A stretch of DNA of 64,000 nucleotides from Centropus unirufus (GCA_013397695.1 VYZI01000240.1:746180-810179), one strand, 5' to 3'; counted from the stretch's first letter, positions 34,401 to 48,169 are shown. A program made the numbers and translations. Notes: generated by a model from the letters alone, not told the origin.

Positions 34401-37400
34401 ACAATGTCAGTAAGGCACCATCCCGTTTGCAGTTCCATTTTCTGGTTGTTGCGCAGATTTGTCACAGGGGCACAATTGCCATCAGAAAGCATATGTGTGG
34501 GCAAGGAAGAGTGATGTAATGCATCAGATTCCAGCTTTTCCGGCCATCTCTATTAGTTTGCCAGGCTGAGTCCATTTCAGCAAGATGTTGCCTGCCACAG
34601 GCTTTACTTTTCAGATGTGGTACCAGCTCACAAAAATCACATCTGGCTCTGCTCCACCAATAGATATTGCACACATTCTGTACTCAGCTAACCCTTATTT
34701 CTATTTAAATAAATGAGAGAAGGCGCTATGGGTTGGTTTCTTGCCAACTGAACCCAGGACGGCCAGAAGCAGCGGGCAAGGCTCACAGTGGGTTGATCAA
34801 GGCTGAAGGCAGTGATCTTCCCGCTAGAGGTCTGTCCAAGCAGAGGACTGAATTTGAGGTTATAAAAAGCACCATGCTATCACCTAAGAATCAAGACCTG
34901 CTATCTGGCAAAGCTAAGGAATAAGGAAAAAAAAAATAGACAAACATTTTAACAGGTTAAAAGTTACAAAAATGGAAGCAAGGAGAAAGGTGTGGTTTTT
35001 TCTGTTTTCTTTAGGTACAGTTAGAAATTTAGGACAAAGAAGTCTTAGCTGCCAGGAAGAGCATACTGGTGTCATATTCGTCAGGGAAAAAATCTATCCA
35101 ATCTGCATTAATGAGATTTTCTTTCCTAAATTCTTGTGCTTTTATATTGCTGTCTTCTTAGCTGACGGAAGTCCTCAAATACACACACAATCTATGTAAA
35201 AGATAGTTTTAGTGGTGACATGAGATTCGTAAAAAGTTATTATTTGTTTCTGTTGGCAAATATCAGAAGACTGCAGAAAGCAGGGATGTCAAAATGTCTC
35301 CAATCAAACTATGATGCTAGTGGCTCCAAGACAAAATAAGAAGTTAATTCTATCAGACATGCTTAAAAATACAAGCTGTTTTTCTTTTTACATGGGCTAG
35401 AAGCTGACAGGAACTTATCAAAAGAAAAACTATCGGTTTAAAATGCCGCAATGAAAAGGGAAGCAGGCTACAACGCGATATAAAGTAATATGTGATAGGC
35501 TATAGTATATATTAGGTCAAATTGTTTCTCTTCTTGAGAAGACATATTGAAATATAAAATATTTATCAAATATTACTATACAGCAGACAGTGTAGAGGTT
35601 AAAAGAGCTAGAGCACACTTCTCTGTCCAGGAGATAGTTCACCATTTCTGCTTATATTGGCACAAAGGGAAAATAATATAGTATAGTTTAAAACTCGCCT
35701 TGGGATGAACAGTTCTGTACAATAACACAATACCACAGCCTTTCCCAGGTGAAAAGTGAATGTAAAGCACTGCTAAATCAAGATAGAAACACTATGTGAT
35801 TTTTCTACAGTAAGAAAAGAGGGACAGCAATCAACTTTTTGAATTGGGCTCAAATCTACTTTACAACTAATGTACTGTGGTTTTCAATTCCGCAGATAGC
35901 AGCATTAAAAAGTAGCTACTTTTGCGATGAAAGTCCTCAATGTTGCTTCCCTGAGTAACAAACATCCACAAAAAGGCCTTAAAAATTTCAGCCAGCAAAG
36001 CTGAACCTCTCATATGCAGTCTGAAATCTGGTTTTACTCACTAAGGAACGGAAGATCTCTTTACAACAATTTTTGACACAACATTTCACAAGGTTGAAAC
36101 AAAGCAAAGTTTGCCTGAGTTTAAGTCACCACATAAATTAAACAGGATGCTTGAAAACAGAGGTTCAGATATTAACAGCACTCGGTGACACACAATCAGG
36201 TTTCTTTTGTCCTTTCTGGGCAGCCTTGTAATGACACAGAGAACATGGGTGGCCATCAGCCCCATCAGAGTGACCATGAGTCGAGGCTTCTAAGCTTTGC
36301 TTTTACAGCACTCGTTTTCACTTGTGGCAGATTTTTACTTACAGATCAGCTGAATCTCATTACTTCGAGGAGTCATGCTTCAGGAAGGGAAAACCTGGAA
36401 ATGCCATGACCTTTCAATGACAAGGGAAAATGTCACCAAAGAAAAGGCAATAGGAGTGAAAGGAAGAGTCTGAGGATCGCAATTAATGAAAATAGATTTA
36501 TTTCATCATAATATAGTTGTAGCCTTTTTAATGGAAATGCAATTTCCACCTGGATAGTTAAATTTCTAAGAAGACAGACACAGAATAGGTTCACCATTTT
36601 ATCAGCCAGTCAGTCCGTGATAGAAGAGCATCTACTGCTCTGTTACTCTGGTTTGACACAGATGAAGCAATGAAATAATGGAGCTACACTAACTTTAAAC
36701 AGATACAACAGCTGATAAGGCCATATCAAAAAGGAGGACTCCAAATTAATATGTTGTGTTCTGGAAATATTTATTTCAAAGCTACTGCTTCAGTGTATGT
36801 CAGGGTCGGAGAGCAAACATTTCACTAAACATTTCACCAGACGTACATGACCTGACACTTAGAAAGTCTTCATGATCAAATAGGCTTAATTCCACTTACT
36901 GTGGATGACTCAAAATCTTTTTTCCCTTTTTTAAAAAATGTATGTAATGATGACTGTCATAAAGCAACTGAAATATTTGCGTTATACCTGTGCAACTAGG
37001 ATTGCGGTTTTACAATACAGCCATTCTTTGATAATAAAGATTCCTTGCTTGGATTTTTTTTTTATTCCTACCTTTTCGTCTAGTTTGCAGTCTCTTTGGG
37101 ATTTATATATATATATATATAACCAGCTATGTAAGATTCCTTTATATATCCCTAGCTAGAGGTTTCTGTAGCTGCAATCCATTAATCCATTTTCCATACA
37201 TTGTGGGTAGTAGCTTTAAGATATCTCTGTAGCCTCTTTTTCTGTTTCAGTTTGCTGCATCCTACAATCCTATAATGCATCCTATGACAGGCCTTACATA
37301 AAGACTTTCCCTATCTGAAGACAAACTTCATTTAGAAAAAAAGAACAGTCTTAGAAATAAGTGTATCCAGGAATCTGAAAAAATCATGTTAGGTTTCTTA

Positions 37401-38373
37401 ACAAGTTTATATAGCCTGTTCATCATCTGTAATTACTCATGAGCTGTTCTAAATCTGGCGATAATTTAAAAGCACATCATTCTTCTTTTGCTACTGCAGA
37501 CATGTGGGGCCATCACCTTACTTGTGCATCATCTCCATCCCACAAAAAAAGAACGTTTTAAAAAATAATGCCCACAACCTTAACCAATCCTAAAAGTCAA
37601 GCATGAGTTGACATAGCTTCTCTGGGTACATTTAAGTCTTTGAAATGCCTTTTATAAGGGCTGCAACCTCTGCCATTGTGGCTCTCTTTTTTGAAATCAG
37701 GACACTGCTAAACACTACGTTCAGTCCAAATCCAAGGAAATGGAGCATAATGTTATGCTCCAACCATTTAAAAAACGAGATCCATAAGTTTATGCTTTGC
37801 ACTAGGACTCTAAATTGATATTTTCAACTTCAATTGTATTTTTAGATATGTGTGTAATAATACCTGTGGGGAGAAAAAGTTGCAAATTGGGATAGGATGA
37901 TGCAGACTGGTACTTCTTGTTAAAGAAGTGTGAATTTTTATTTCAGTCTAGAGATTGAAATAACCCCGTGCACTTACTACAGGCATAAAGCTATTTTCTT
38001 TCATATTCTCAATATAGTCCTAAGAAAAAAGTTCAGAGAGCTTTCAAAAAATAATGTGCCTGATGAGTTTCTCTATTGCTAATACCATAAAACCAAGATC
38101 TTTAAAAAAATCTGGGTTTTATACTGGCAGAAGAAATTATACATAGTGAGAGATGCAGCATCTCTGCAATTAGAAGAGTAAAGTTGTTGTTAAATAACCA
38201 TTTGAGTTCAAAATCATGTATCCAGGAACTGCTGTCAAAGGCTGATGAAGTTGCAAGGTGAGACCCTCTTCCTCTCTCTGCTAAGAAATTAAATGCTTAC
38301 TCTGGTCACCGGAACAAGACCAATGAACCCCAGCTCCAACTATGTGGCAGAGACTAGGCTGCTGCACTGCTTC
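31430..38373. other. No gene recognised
   Basis: AT-rich sequence upstream of NMU. No CR1, exon with good splice signals or coding similarity seen. Confidence 0.55.
37104..37122. repeat. (TA)n microsatellite
   Basis: Alternating TA run about 18 bases long, next to an AT-rich stretch. Confidence 0.9.
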
Positions 38374-38745
38374 TCATAGAATGGTTTGGATTAGGAGGCA
38401 CCTTAAAGATTATCCAGTTCTAATCCCCGCTGCCTTGAGCAGGGACACCTTTCACTGAATCAGGCTGCTCAAGGCCCCATCCAGCCTGGCCTTGAACATC
38501 TCCAAGGAGGGGGCATCGACAACTTCCCTGGGCGACCTGTACCAGTGTCTCACCACCCTCAGCATGAACAGTTTCTTCATAATGCCTAGTCTAAATCTTC
38601 CCCTCCTCCAATTTAAAGGCATTCCTCCACATCCTATCACTACATGCCCTAATAAAAAGTCCCTCCCAGCTTTCTTGCAGGTTTCCTTTGAGTACTGGAA
38701 GGTTGCTAGGTTTCCCCTGAGCCTTGCTACTGCAATACTTACTTC
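38374..38745 (-). mobile_element. CR1 LINE 3' part, reverse
   Basis: Reverse complement of the CR1 3' end: CATAGAATGGTTTGGATTAG, AGGCCCCATCCAGCCTGGCC, TTGAACATCTCCAAGGAGGG, then the reverse of the GxRRFRLG-type motif. 5'-truncated. Its 5' end faces the next CR1 copy about 100 bp away. Confidence 0.95.
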
Positions 38746-38839
38746 ATGTTAGTTCAAATGAGGCACACTAAAGAGCACCAACCCACAGAGCTAATATTGT
38801 CTTGACAAAAGACACTTTTAAGGTGAGCAGTCCTGTATT

Positions 38840-39468
38840 GCTACGACAGCCAATGAAAGCCAGTGTCAAGAAAGCCAATGGCATCTTGGCCTGTATCAAA
38901 AACAGTGTGGCCAGCAGGTCCAGGGAGGTGATTCTGCCCCTGGACTCAGCACTGGTGAAGCCGTATCTTGAATCGTCTATTCAGTTCCGGGCCCCTCACT
39001 ACAAGAAGGACATGAAGATTCTGGAGCGCATCCAGAGAAGGGCAACAAAGCTGGTGAAGGGGCTGAAGAACAAGGGTTATGAGGAGCGGCTGAGGGAGCT
39101 GGGGTTTTTCAGCCTGGAGAAAAGGAGGCTGAAGGGGACACCTTATTACTGCCTACAACTTCCTGAAAGGAGGCTGTAGAGGGGTGCGTGCTGGTCTCTT
39201 CTCCCAAGTGACAGATGATAGAACCAGGGGGAATGGCCTCAAGCTGGGCCAGAGGAGGTTCAGGTTGGAGATTAGGAAGAAGTTTTTCACTGAAAGGATC
39301 ATCAGTTGCTGGAACAGTCTGCCCAGTTTGGTGGTGGAATCACCATCCCTGGATGTATTTAAAAGACTGGTAGGTGAGGTGCTTAGGGATATGGTTTAGT
39401 GGTAGACAGGAACAATTGGACTCTATGATCTCAGAGGTCTTTTCCAAACTGGTGATTCTGTGATTGTG
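38840..39468 (+). mobile_element. CR1 LINE 3' part
   Basis: Encodes KKANGILACIKNSVASRSRE, then VILPLDSALVKPYLESSIQF, further ERIQRRATKLVKGLKNKGYE: the C-terminal end of CR1 ORF2. It ends TGGTGATTCTGTGATTGTG, the CR1 tail. Frames are partly kept, so it is younger than most copies here. Confidence 0.96.
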
Positions 39469-40429
39469 TGTCATCCTTCCTTGTTCTTCAACAAACCTAG
39501 CTTCCTTCTCTTCTCTAATCAAATGCCACAAGATAAAAACTACAAGCGACAACTATCCATTACAAGGATTCATGCTGGATTTCAGTTAACTTCCAAGGAA
39601 AGGAAAAGTACATATCCTACACCTTGCTTAGTTAGGAGAAAATTTACAAAACAGCTATGGTAGCACAAACACTGAAGTGCCTGTTAGTACAGCTGTTTGT
39701 AGGACTTAGTAGCACTAATAATGGATAAAAGTAACAACTGTTTTCAGCCTGCTTTGAATTCCTTTATTTAATAATATCAACATCACATTTGAATTTTAAC
39801 AATAACCCATTTAAATTATTAACAGTTCAAGTTGTTTGAGCTGGAACTGCAAGACACTAAAGAACAGCTCAAAACTGTGGTTATCATTCCCCAGTCTAAT
39901 GTTCTCCCCTTTTATGATACCTAATGAAACTTCTGAGTATTTAACAGTATAATGACTACGAGTATAGAATGCATCAAATTAATTTCTCTTCACTTGACTA
40001 AGGTGGCTTTCTTGTTATGGTGGTGGTAGCGATTTTGTATCATTAACAACTGCTAACAATTTCACCTGCATATGAACTCCAACAGCTGGTTTTCACACAG
40101 CTCTAAAGGCCAAGTTTCTGTCAGACAATTTTCTCAAATAGAGGACAACAGATGTCAAGTTGGCTTAAAAACTGTTATTTTCTACGTTTCATTTGTGATG
40201 GGTTGTTTTCCAGCTAGTTAAGTATAATTTGGCTTCAATGACAACTAGACTATTAGAAAATATCCTCCTGCAGTCCACCATGCCTCAAGCATTTCACACC
40301 CAGGTTTTTAAGATTAAACAATACTTAAAATCAATCCCTCCTAAAACAACAGGTGCAAGTAATTGAGTTTACTAATAAATTACTTCAAGCAGTCTATGAT
40401 GTATGTATAACTACAAGTTGTGACAGTGC

Positions 40430-41095
40430 GCCCTCCAACCTGACCCTTTCCCATAAATCCTGATCAAGTGATAACCACCAGTTGTGATTGTGATGGTTGT
40501 GATGGCTGCATCCACCTCATGGTGATTTCAGGGGAAACAGATAACACAATAGCCAAGGGCTAATCTATGGTTATACACCTACCTCATCACAGTGCTAGTC
40601 AGGGTCCAACTCAAGCCAAATCCAGAAGAAAGCGGCACCTGCAGTTGGTATGTGAATATGACTATGAGTCAATCAGTTTACTCCATCAATAGTGAGCAAG
40701 AGACCTTTGGCAGTGGGACCTGACATCGGGACCTCATCTTGAAATGGACACTGCTCAGGGTTGCTCCTCAAGGTTGAGAGAATCCCTATTGCAACAGACC
40801 CTCGGTAAGTGAATTGTGAATAAGTGCAATGAAACTTTGTGATCTTAGCTAAAATATGTAAAGGATTGATTGTGCATATATAATCCTTTAGATGTGATCT
40901 GTTGACCAAGTCTGAAACTAAGTCTGGATCCAGCCACACTTAGACTCTCACTGAAGGGGGATTTAGAATGATAGGGAGTCCTCTCTGAATCTCATAACTC
41001 AGCAGGAGGGGGTCCCTGGCAGCTTTTGTCAGACTCTGTCCTCTGTACAATAAATAATGAATTGTACAGTGTCATCAAACCTTGTAAACCACTGC
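40430..41095 (+). mobile_element. Probable solo LTR (endogenous retrovirus)
   Basis: About 0.65 kb of sequence unlike its surroundings, with more GC, a TATATAA (about 40877) and, near its right end, AATAAA at 41049-41054 in a TCTGTCCTCTGTACAATAAA context typical of LTR R regions. No internal retroviral coding sequence is nearby. Boundaries are not fixed; no target-site duplication was identified. Confidence 0.4.
41044..41068. repeat. 8-bp inverted repeat around AATAAA
   Basis: TGTACAAT and ATTGTACA flank a 9-nt loop, and the AATAAA overlaps the left arm and loop. A hairpin presenting a poly(A) signal would fit an LTR R region. Confidence 0.9.
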
Positions 41096-41939
41096 ATTTA
41101 CTATCAAACTTCGTTCAACTTCTGCTTTATGTTAATAAACATATTGCTGTTTCTCTCTTACAAGCCCATCACTCTGTTTCCAACCATGATGAAAAAGATG
41201 CCTAATACCTTAAGTATCCCCCAAATCCTTTTAGAAAATAGACTTTTTGAGTCAGCTCTGGTGTAGCTCATCATCTAGCTTGTATTATTTGACCTTGCGC
41301 TCCTCCTTCCAAGTAAGAGAACTAATTAAATGCATTCACCTACAAATGATACCCAATGTTATGCAGATGTGTACAAAAACAAGCTGTTTGATCTTAAGGA
41401 GACAAAAGGCTCTGGTATACCTGCTACTCAACTGATGCTGATGGGCTTCCCTTTCACATTCCCCTTGGTCCAGGAGACGGCAAGTGGCTAAAAAAAAAAT
41501 AGAAATTGGACACAATTTAACTTATGAAAGGAACATAAGGAATTTTCCATCCTAGAAATATAATCACACACTAGAATTTGTAAATAAATTATGCCATATT
41601 CAGACAGGTTTTTAATGATGGTAAGAATCTTCTAAATTATGGATGAGGAAATGAACTCCAGATTTACACAGAAAGTGTAATAAAGTCTCGTTTCCCTGTA
41701 GACCATGGGAAGATTTGACATTCTGTGTTCAAGGGTGTTTCAGAGGTAAACTGTCCATTGAATATCCTCAGATGGATTGTAAGGCCTCATCAATTCTATA
41801 CTTACTACTTCATCAATGGAAATGTGAAATAGCTATTAATTCCCACTTAAATTTCAGACATTGGTGTGAGGTCATTGTGAGACTGCAAAAGTAAAACTGC
41901 AATGGCAATTCCTAAAACTGCCCTGATACCTTAACAAGC

Positions 41940-42425
41940 AGCCTGAAGGAAAAACACTTGGGGGGAGAGGTGCTGCTGGAACTCTAGAGGCAGAGAGCAG
42001 AGGGCTCTCCTGGGGCAGAGCAATTGGCAATAGCATACAGCTAATGTGCTCTTAGGGGCACGAGAGCCCTGTGATAACTGGGTATATCGCTGTTCATGGT
42101 GCACTGATAAAGATAGCCATGAGGCTATGTCCCTGAGTAAGCTTTTGGCTCAGGACCCAAAAATCATGGGCCAAGCTCCCAGGAAAAGCAACTGCATTTG
42201 GAGAATTTAGAAAAGGCCATAGTACAATTAGGATAAAAATCAGTGATATAAAGGTCTGACCAAGACTGCCTCTTGGAGGATAATCCTAGGACTTTCCAGG
42301 ATTATCCTCCTTGGAGTGTCCACACGTGTGCTTGTATAGCTAACATGCCACAAAGAGTGCTCCTTTTGCTTTCATCAAAATAAAGAGCCTCTCTTTAAAA
42401 GAGCGCCCTGTGTGTGAAATGAAGT
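41940..42425 (+). mobile_element. Probable solo LTR (endogenous retrovirus)
   Basis: LTR-like order: GC-richer U3-like stretch, TATAAA at 42247-42252, a perfect hairpin at 42275-42310 where transcription would begin, AATAAA at 42379-42384, then a T/G-rich end. No gag, pol or env sequence flanks it. Termini and target-site duplication not identified. Confidence 0.45.
42275..42310. repeat. Perfect 13-bp inverted repeat, 10-nt spacer
   Basis: GGAGGATAATCCT and AGGATTATCCTCC are exact reverse complements around AGGACTTTCC. The spacer resembles an NF-kB site, and each arm holds TAATCC/GGATTA (OTX/PITX-type). It lies 22 bp after the TATAAA of the LTR candidate. Confidence 0.95.
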
Positions 42426-42429
42426 GCCT

Positions 42430-45400
42430 TGGATGGCAGAATATGAAGAGTCAGTTTCTGCTGATTACACCTCAAGCCCAAGGTCAACCACAGCACAGAG
42501 AATCCCCAGCAAATTGCCTGTCTTCAGCTCAGCCCACACTTTGTTCAGAGATATGCTTTTCCCTGCTATAGTTGAGAGCAGAACATGTCCCTCAGCCTGC
42601 TGAATAATAAAAATCAAAGATTTTTCATTCCAGAGTATGATATTTAAGCTAAACTATTTGCCCTTGAAGTTTTTCCTTCACTGTTGTTGCACTTCTGTGT
42701 TCACACTGTGTTACTCCTAATGAACTTCCCTTAAGTAAACAAGTAAAACATAAAAGATCTATGCTCTGTGACACCAGCAGTAAAGTGTTCACGTTCAAAA
42801 AGCTTTCTCCCAAAGTCTGTGCTTCAGTACTACCCAGCCCCCTGCCTGTGGTTCAGAGGTCCCAGAGGAGACCTGTTCTTTTGCTGGCTCTCTATGTGCC
42901 CAGTCTGGAAGACTTGCTTCCGGACATTCCTTTATGCTGTGCCTGCTCCCGGGGCATTTCAGTGAGTGGGAGCACCACTATGGGATGACAGAAAAGCAAC
43001 CTGCAGTGGCCTTTGTGACAGAAGCCCAGAAGAAGCACCAGCTGCCCCAGCACTGGCACTCAGCCTCCCCATGGGGACCATTGTCACTTCTGTCACTGCT
43101 CACCCATCATCACAGCCCATGCTTCAGTAGCTCAGCGGAATTAGCTCTTAGTAATTACATGAATGCTAATTGCAAGCATTACATTTAAAATAATTGAAGT
43201 TCCTGTAACACTTCCCTACTTCTCTGACTTTGCCTTGGAGATCAGAAAGCTTGATCATCACAGCTCACTGTAGCATGGCTCCTGTGCTCATTGTCCATCT
43301 GGCCCTGAACAAAATTGGTTTCACATAATGAACACACTCAAGCACGACCATGGAGCTGTAAGCTTTACGTCAGGGGGTGGAGGTTAACAATTTTTTTAAT
43401 AGCTGTCATGCAATCACTACTCTAAGGTCAAATCCTAGAGCTGTTATTAACATTGGCTGAGTAAAAAAGTGCAGCAAGCTGTTGGGACTTTCCCCAGGTA
43501 GATCTTGGGATTTTGACATCTGAACTGTGTAAGACCGTCTTTATCCCATTAAGTATTGGAGCCCTGGTCCTGGCTATGGGATCCTGAGTCCAGAGTCTGG
43601 CCCAATTTCCCTTTCCAGGTCTCACTCAGGTTACAACCCTCAGGCAGCAGAAATGAAAGACAGATGCAGGTTTAGCTTTCCCCCCTGGAAAGGGGTAGGA
43701 TAGAATTCTAATTTGAGGAGCCAGGAAGGACTGAAGTCATGAACTTGAACAGTAACTGCAGCACAATAACAAGTACCATACATAATACATAAGCTCCTCT
43801 CACAGTACCTTGCACTGCATTTTGTTTAAGGGTAAATTCTGTTAACATTCCTTTACTGAAGACGGTTAACTGAAAGGTCTGAATTAAATGCGCAAACAAG
43901 ACAATCTGAGGATATGTTGTAGGTAACTGCGCATGATATCCCTGAAAACCATATGCGTTATGGAAATACTGTCGTCATCCTTTTGAGTGGAGTCAAACAT
44001 GCAAAAGATGGAAAGGTGTTGGAGTGGGGAGTTTCCACACAGATTCTCCTCTTGTTGCATGCCATGGTGCAGCAAGCATGATCACAGCTGTCACATCTCC
44101 CTAGGGTTGGTGCTGCTAGTCCCCAGCTAAAAAGAAGACCAAGTCACCAGTGCATATTGTAGTTTAACTCCTGGCATAAATGGGAGGAGTACAGGAAGGT
44201 GACTACAGGAGGATTTAGTGTGTTAGAAGCAGACAGTAAAAAGACTTCAACAGCAACACTACCAAAAAAAAAAGACAGCTCGTGCCTTCACAAAACACAC
44301 GTGCACACAAGGCAAAAATACACCACAAAACCTTCAGGTGGGCTGGATCCATTGATACGGTTTCCTCTGGGAATGTCTTCTCGAGAGACCCATGGACCCC
44401 TACCCTGGCTAAACAATGCCATTTCCCTCAGCTGCTCCTCACAAGACTTGCTCTGGTCTGCCCTTGCCTTGTGACATGGATGCACAAATATCAGACATCA
44501 CCAGTAAGAAGCACTTGTATGGTCAATCATCTTTCTCCTTCGTGTTACTGCCCATAAAAACTTTACAATATTACCATATGGCATATTGAACCGAGACACG
44601 TATAAATGCAAGTTCGATGTTAGTGCTTTATGTGGTCAATAGGAATCAGACTCACAAAAGTATTATCCAGCAGAATCAATGAATTGATACAAAATGCATA
44701 AAATAGACAAAAGACTTTTAAAGATATAAGAACAGTTGGGAACATTTGTCCAAGAGGTATTTCTGAGCACGATGCCGTCTTCATTTGATTATTGCTTTGC
44801 TTGGATAAATGAAGCTAAAACAACTTTGATTTTATCAATAACAAATATTAGTGGGAAAAAATTATGAAGCATGTAAGTCCCTATAATTTGTGGGATTTCA
44901 GCATTAAACCTAGCAAACTAGCAAGGACTTATTCAGATTTAATTGATCTTACTTGACTAGACAGAATATTGTGTTTGAAGACCAGCCATCCACAACTTCC
45001 CCACAGCATTTGATGAGGTGGGTCCATAATGTGCAGAATCACCTTCATTCATGTGCTCGTTGCACATCTCTGTGGTCCTACACATCTACAAGTAACATGA
45101 GAGAACATGAGTTCCCATTACAGTACCATCACACTTTCATTCACTGGAAGTGAAAAACAAGTAATTACCATACAGGGATTCCAAGATGAAAATCCAGGTG
45201 AAAAAAGCCTCACGCAACTCTCCAGCTGTTCGGTGATGAGTTTGGTCTTCAACATGCTCCAAGACTTCAGACTAGCATGCTCTTCACTAATCGTGCTCTC
45301 TCTTTGGTGGCTCTTTACCATGGCAAGTGTAACTCATCTGGATCTGTTAATGGTTTTCTAGGGATTTTTTTTTAAGAACAAAAGTGCATTCAGCTGCCAC

Positions 45401-47505
45401 GCTAACATACAAAAGACTTAAAAGAGAAAAAAAACAACTAGCAAGAGTAGTTTGTAAGCAACAGAAAAATAATTTCCTAGATGTCCCTGTGCATTGTTTA
45501 TTCCGAATACTGCTTAAATATGCCATGTGCATTTGCCACCATGTGATCTGTATTTACACAAATATCAGATCCAGAATTATAGCCAAGTCAAATCAGAGAA
45601 ATGACAAGCTGCAAGAGCTAATAATTTTGTGTTACATATCTACTGACAAGATTCAGCAAAGGCGAAGTACTCTACTGTTCAGAAAAATATTTTCTTCTCC
45701 CTGAAAAACAATGGGTTCATTTTGATTTTAATGAAATCTACAAGGAATAAGTATGCATTTAGAGACAACTTAAAGTAAAATCAAATGAGATTATCATCCA
45801 TATTTTGCACAGACATTTTACTAATATGATTAGGGCAATTACCTTGAATTGAAGTAATAGAGAAGTTAAACATATTCTTCTAAGATGCCAGATTTCAGGC
45901 CACTCCAATTTTGCTGGCCAGACTCATGCAGGGTTTAAAGAGAAGATGACGTACCTTCAACTGCAGTTAATTGCAGAGGAGAATTATCAGTCTTCCAAAG
46001 CCTGTATCTGATTTAACACATGTAGAAGCATTTCTTAAATATCTCCATGGCACTTGAAGGAAACTTGCATTTAGAGGTACTGAGTGTAAGACATGGGGAA
46101 AGGTGCCAGGGCTCACTGCACCTCCAACTACCATGTGGCATATCCTGAAATTTCAAATTTTTGAACTGTAGTTTTGTAAGGCAGAAATGTAGAATAGTCT
46201 CTTCCTTAAGTGAGTTTAAAATGACTAACATTACAGTCGTTTTAGGTAGCCCCAAACAAGCTGTCTGTGGTGTTTGCCAGCCACGAATCAGAGACACAGG
46301 GAGGACAAGAAAACAATTGTATACTGGTTGACATGGCAACCAAAATGTAGACTTGGGGCTGAGTTCTTTTCTAGATATCTGTACATGCAATGTTAATTAT
46401 GTCATGAAAATTAATTTTGTTTCTAATTTTTATCTCTAGTTAAAGTTAGTTTTCTCTGCCATTTAATACTTCTTAAAAGAAGGAATATATTATCAGTTTT
46501 TCTTTCCATTCTTGTAAATGGAGCACACTTGTTTGCTTCTGTGTTCATGTGCATGTACAAATGCTGTGAAGAGCCTACGTGTTTTCATTAGTAATAGCAA
46601 GACCACAGTCTGTTTTTCTTTACTTTCCCAGCAAAGTAGTAGTCTGTGTAGCAGGATGAAATGGCCAGAGTCTCAGCTATACCAAACAAACAGATTTCCA
46701 TTTAAAACCACCAGACATCATCTCTAAAAATCCCGTCCATCAAGCCTGTATTTGTTTTCATGAAAGTAGTCATGATGACATGAAAACAAAACATTCCCTA
46801 GAGTAAAGCTGAGCACTTAAAACCACCTCTTTTTCTGTCCCATTAATGAATATAGAAGTATCCAAACTAATTTCCCTAAGCATCTGTTGATAAGCTTCAT
46901 GGAGAAAAATAATTTTATTATTTTAATTCTTGATAAAACAAAATTGTTTTCAAATTCCCGCAAATTCTGCCTTACAGCAATCTTGGTAGCATTCTAAAGG
47001 CTTACAAAATGCTGTGAAGTGGAATATAGAAAGTTAGTGGAGTAGAAACCACTACTTTCAGAAACTAATGACTAAGTGAAGAAATGCTTCTGATCTAATT
47101 TGTATTACGAACTGCAGCAACAGCAGATCTGATATGCTTCCACAGCTCAAGCCCTAAATCTATAAGGTTGCTCATGGGCTGCCACTGCTTCCATGTGTGT
47201 GCAGAGTGCAGGGAGGCTCTCAGGAGAGGGCAGAACGAATACGGTTGTCATCAGGTCAGAGTCTGACTGTGTGTTATTCTTGCCTTTGGAAACCATTTTC
47301 ATGACTCCTAGATTTAGAGCAAGGAGATGAGCTATCTCTCTGTAACTTCTAGGTTTATCTGGTGAGGCACATCAAAAAAATGGTCAAGTTACTTTAATTT
47401 GCCAGATATTTCCATGTCCCAGTCATATGGGACAAACAACAAAATGGCTTCAGATCATATTCACTACTGCATTTTATTTAGGTGAACAGGATATCCTCTC
47501 TATTG
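42430..47505. other. No gene recognised
   Basis: Holds only the short CR1 fragment at 44.4 kb. A GC-richer patch at about 42.78-43.13 kb has no recognisable coding content. Confidence 0.5.
44395..44482 (-). mobile_element. CR1 LINE fragment, reverse
   Basis: CCTGGCTAAACAATGCCATT, then TCCCTCAGCTGCTCCTCACAAGACTTGCTC (split here by eye) match the reverse of the CR1 segment that encodes RLRELGLFSLE. Short and diverged. Confidence 0.6.
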
Positions 47506-47509
47506 TACC

Positions 47510-48165
47510 ATTTACCTTCTTCCTCCAAGACATTTTTACATGCTGGTCCTCCAGCCCTCTGATCATCTTTGTAGTCCTTCTCTGGACCTGTTCCAACAGT
47601 TCCATACCCTTCTTAAATTGAGGATTCCAGAACTGGACACAATTCTCCAGGTGGGGTCTCAGGAATGTGGAGCAGAGGGGCAGAATCACCTCCCTTGACC
47701 TGCTGGCCACACTGCTTTTGATGCATCCCAGGATACAGTTGGCCTTCTGGGCTGTGAGCATGTGTTGCTGACTCACATCAAGCTTCTAATCAATCAGCAC
47801 GCTGAAGACCTTCTCTGCAGGGCTGCTTTCAATGACATCATCCCCCATCCTATATTGAAACCACAGATTGCCCCAACCCAGGTGTAGGACCTTGCAATTG
47901 GCTTTGTTGGACCTCATGAGCTTCACACAGTCCCACTTCTCCAGCTTTTCCAGGTCCCTCTGGATGACCTCTTGTTTTTCTGGTGTGACAACTACACCAC
48001 CCAGCTTGGCGTCATCTGCAAACTTGCTGAGGGTGCACTCAATCTCGCTATTTATATCGTTCATGAAGATATTAAAGTGCACTGGTCCCAGTATGCATCC
48101 CTGAGGATCATCTCTTGTCACGAATCTCCCTCTGGACTCTGAGCTGCTGATCACTACTCTGTGGA
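47510..48165 (-). mobile_element. CR1 LINE with reverse-transcriptase core, reverse
   Basis: The minus strand encodes DDPQGCILGPVHFNIFMNDI, FADDAKLGG (the reverse-transcriptase active-site box in its FADD form), then LEKLEKWDCVKLMRSNKANC, and, after a frame change near 47.78 kb, NCILGCIKSSVASRSREVIL. These are ORF2 motifs of CR1 in order. Lacks 5' and 3' ends and has frame breaks, so it is inactive. Confidence 0.95.
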
Positions 48166-48169
48166 TGTG

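Noticed and set aside
47786..48154. Possible host gene with reverse-transcriptase motif
   Set aside because: The motif order and flanking sequence are those of CR1 ORF2; frame breaks follow, so it is a dead LINE copy.
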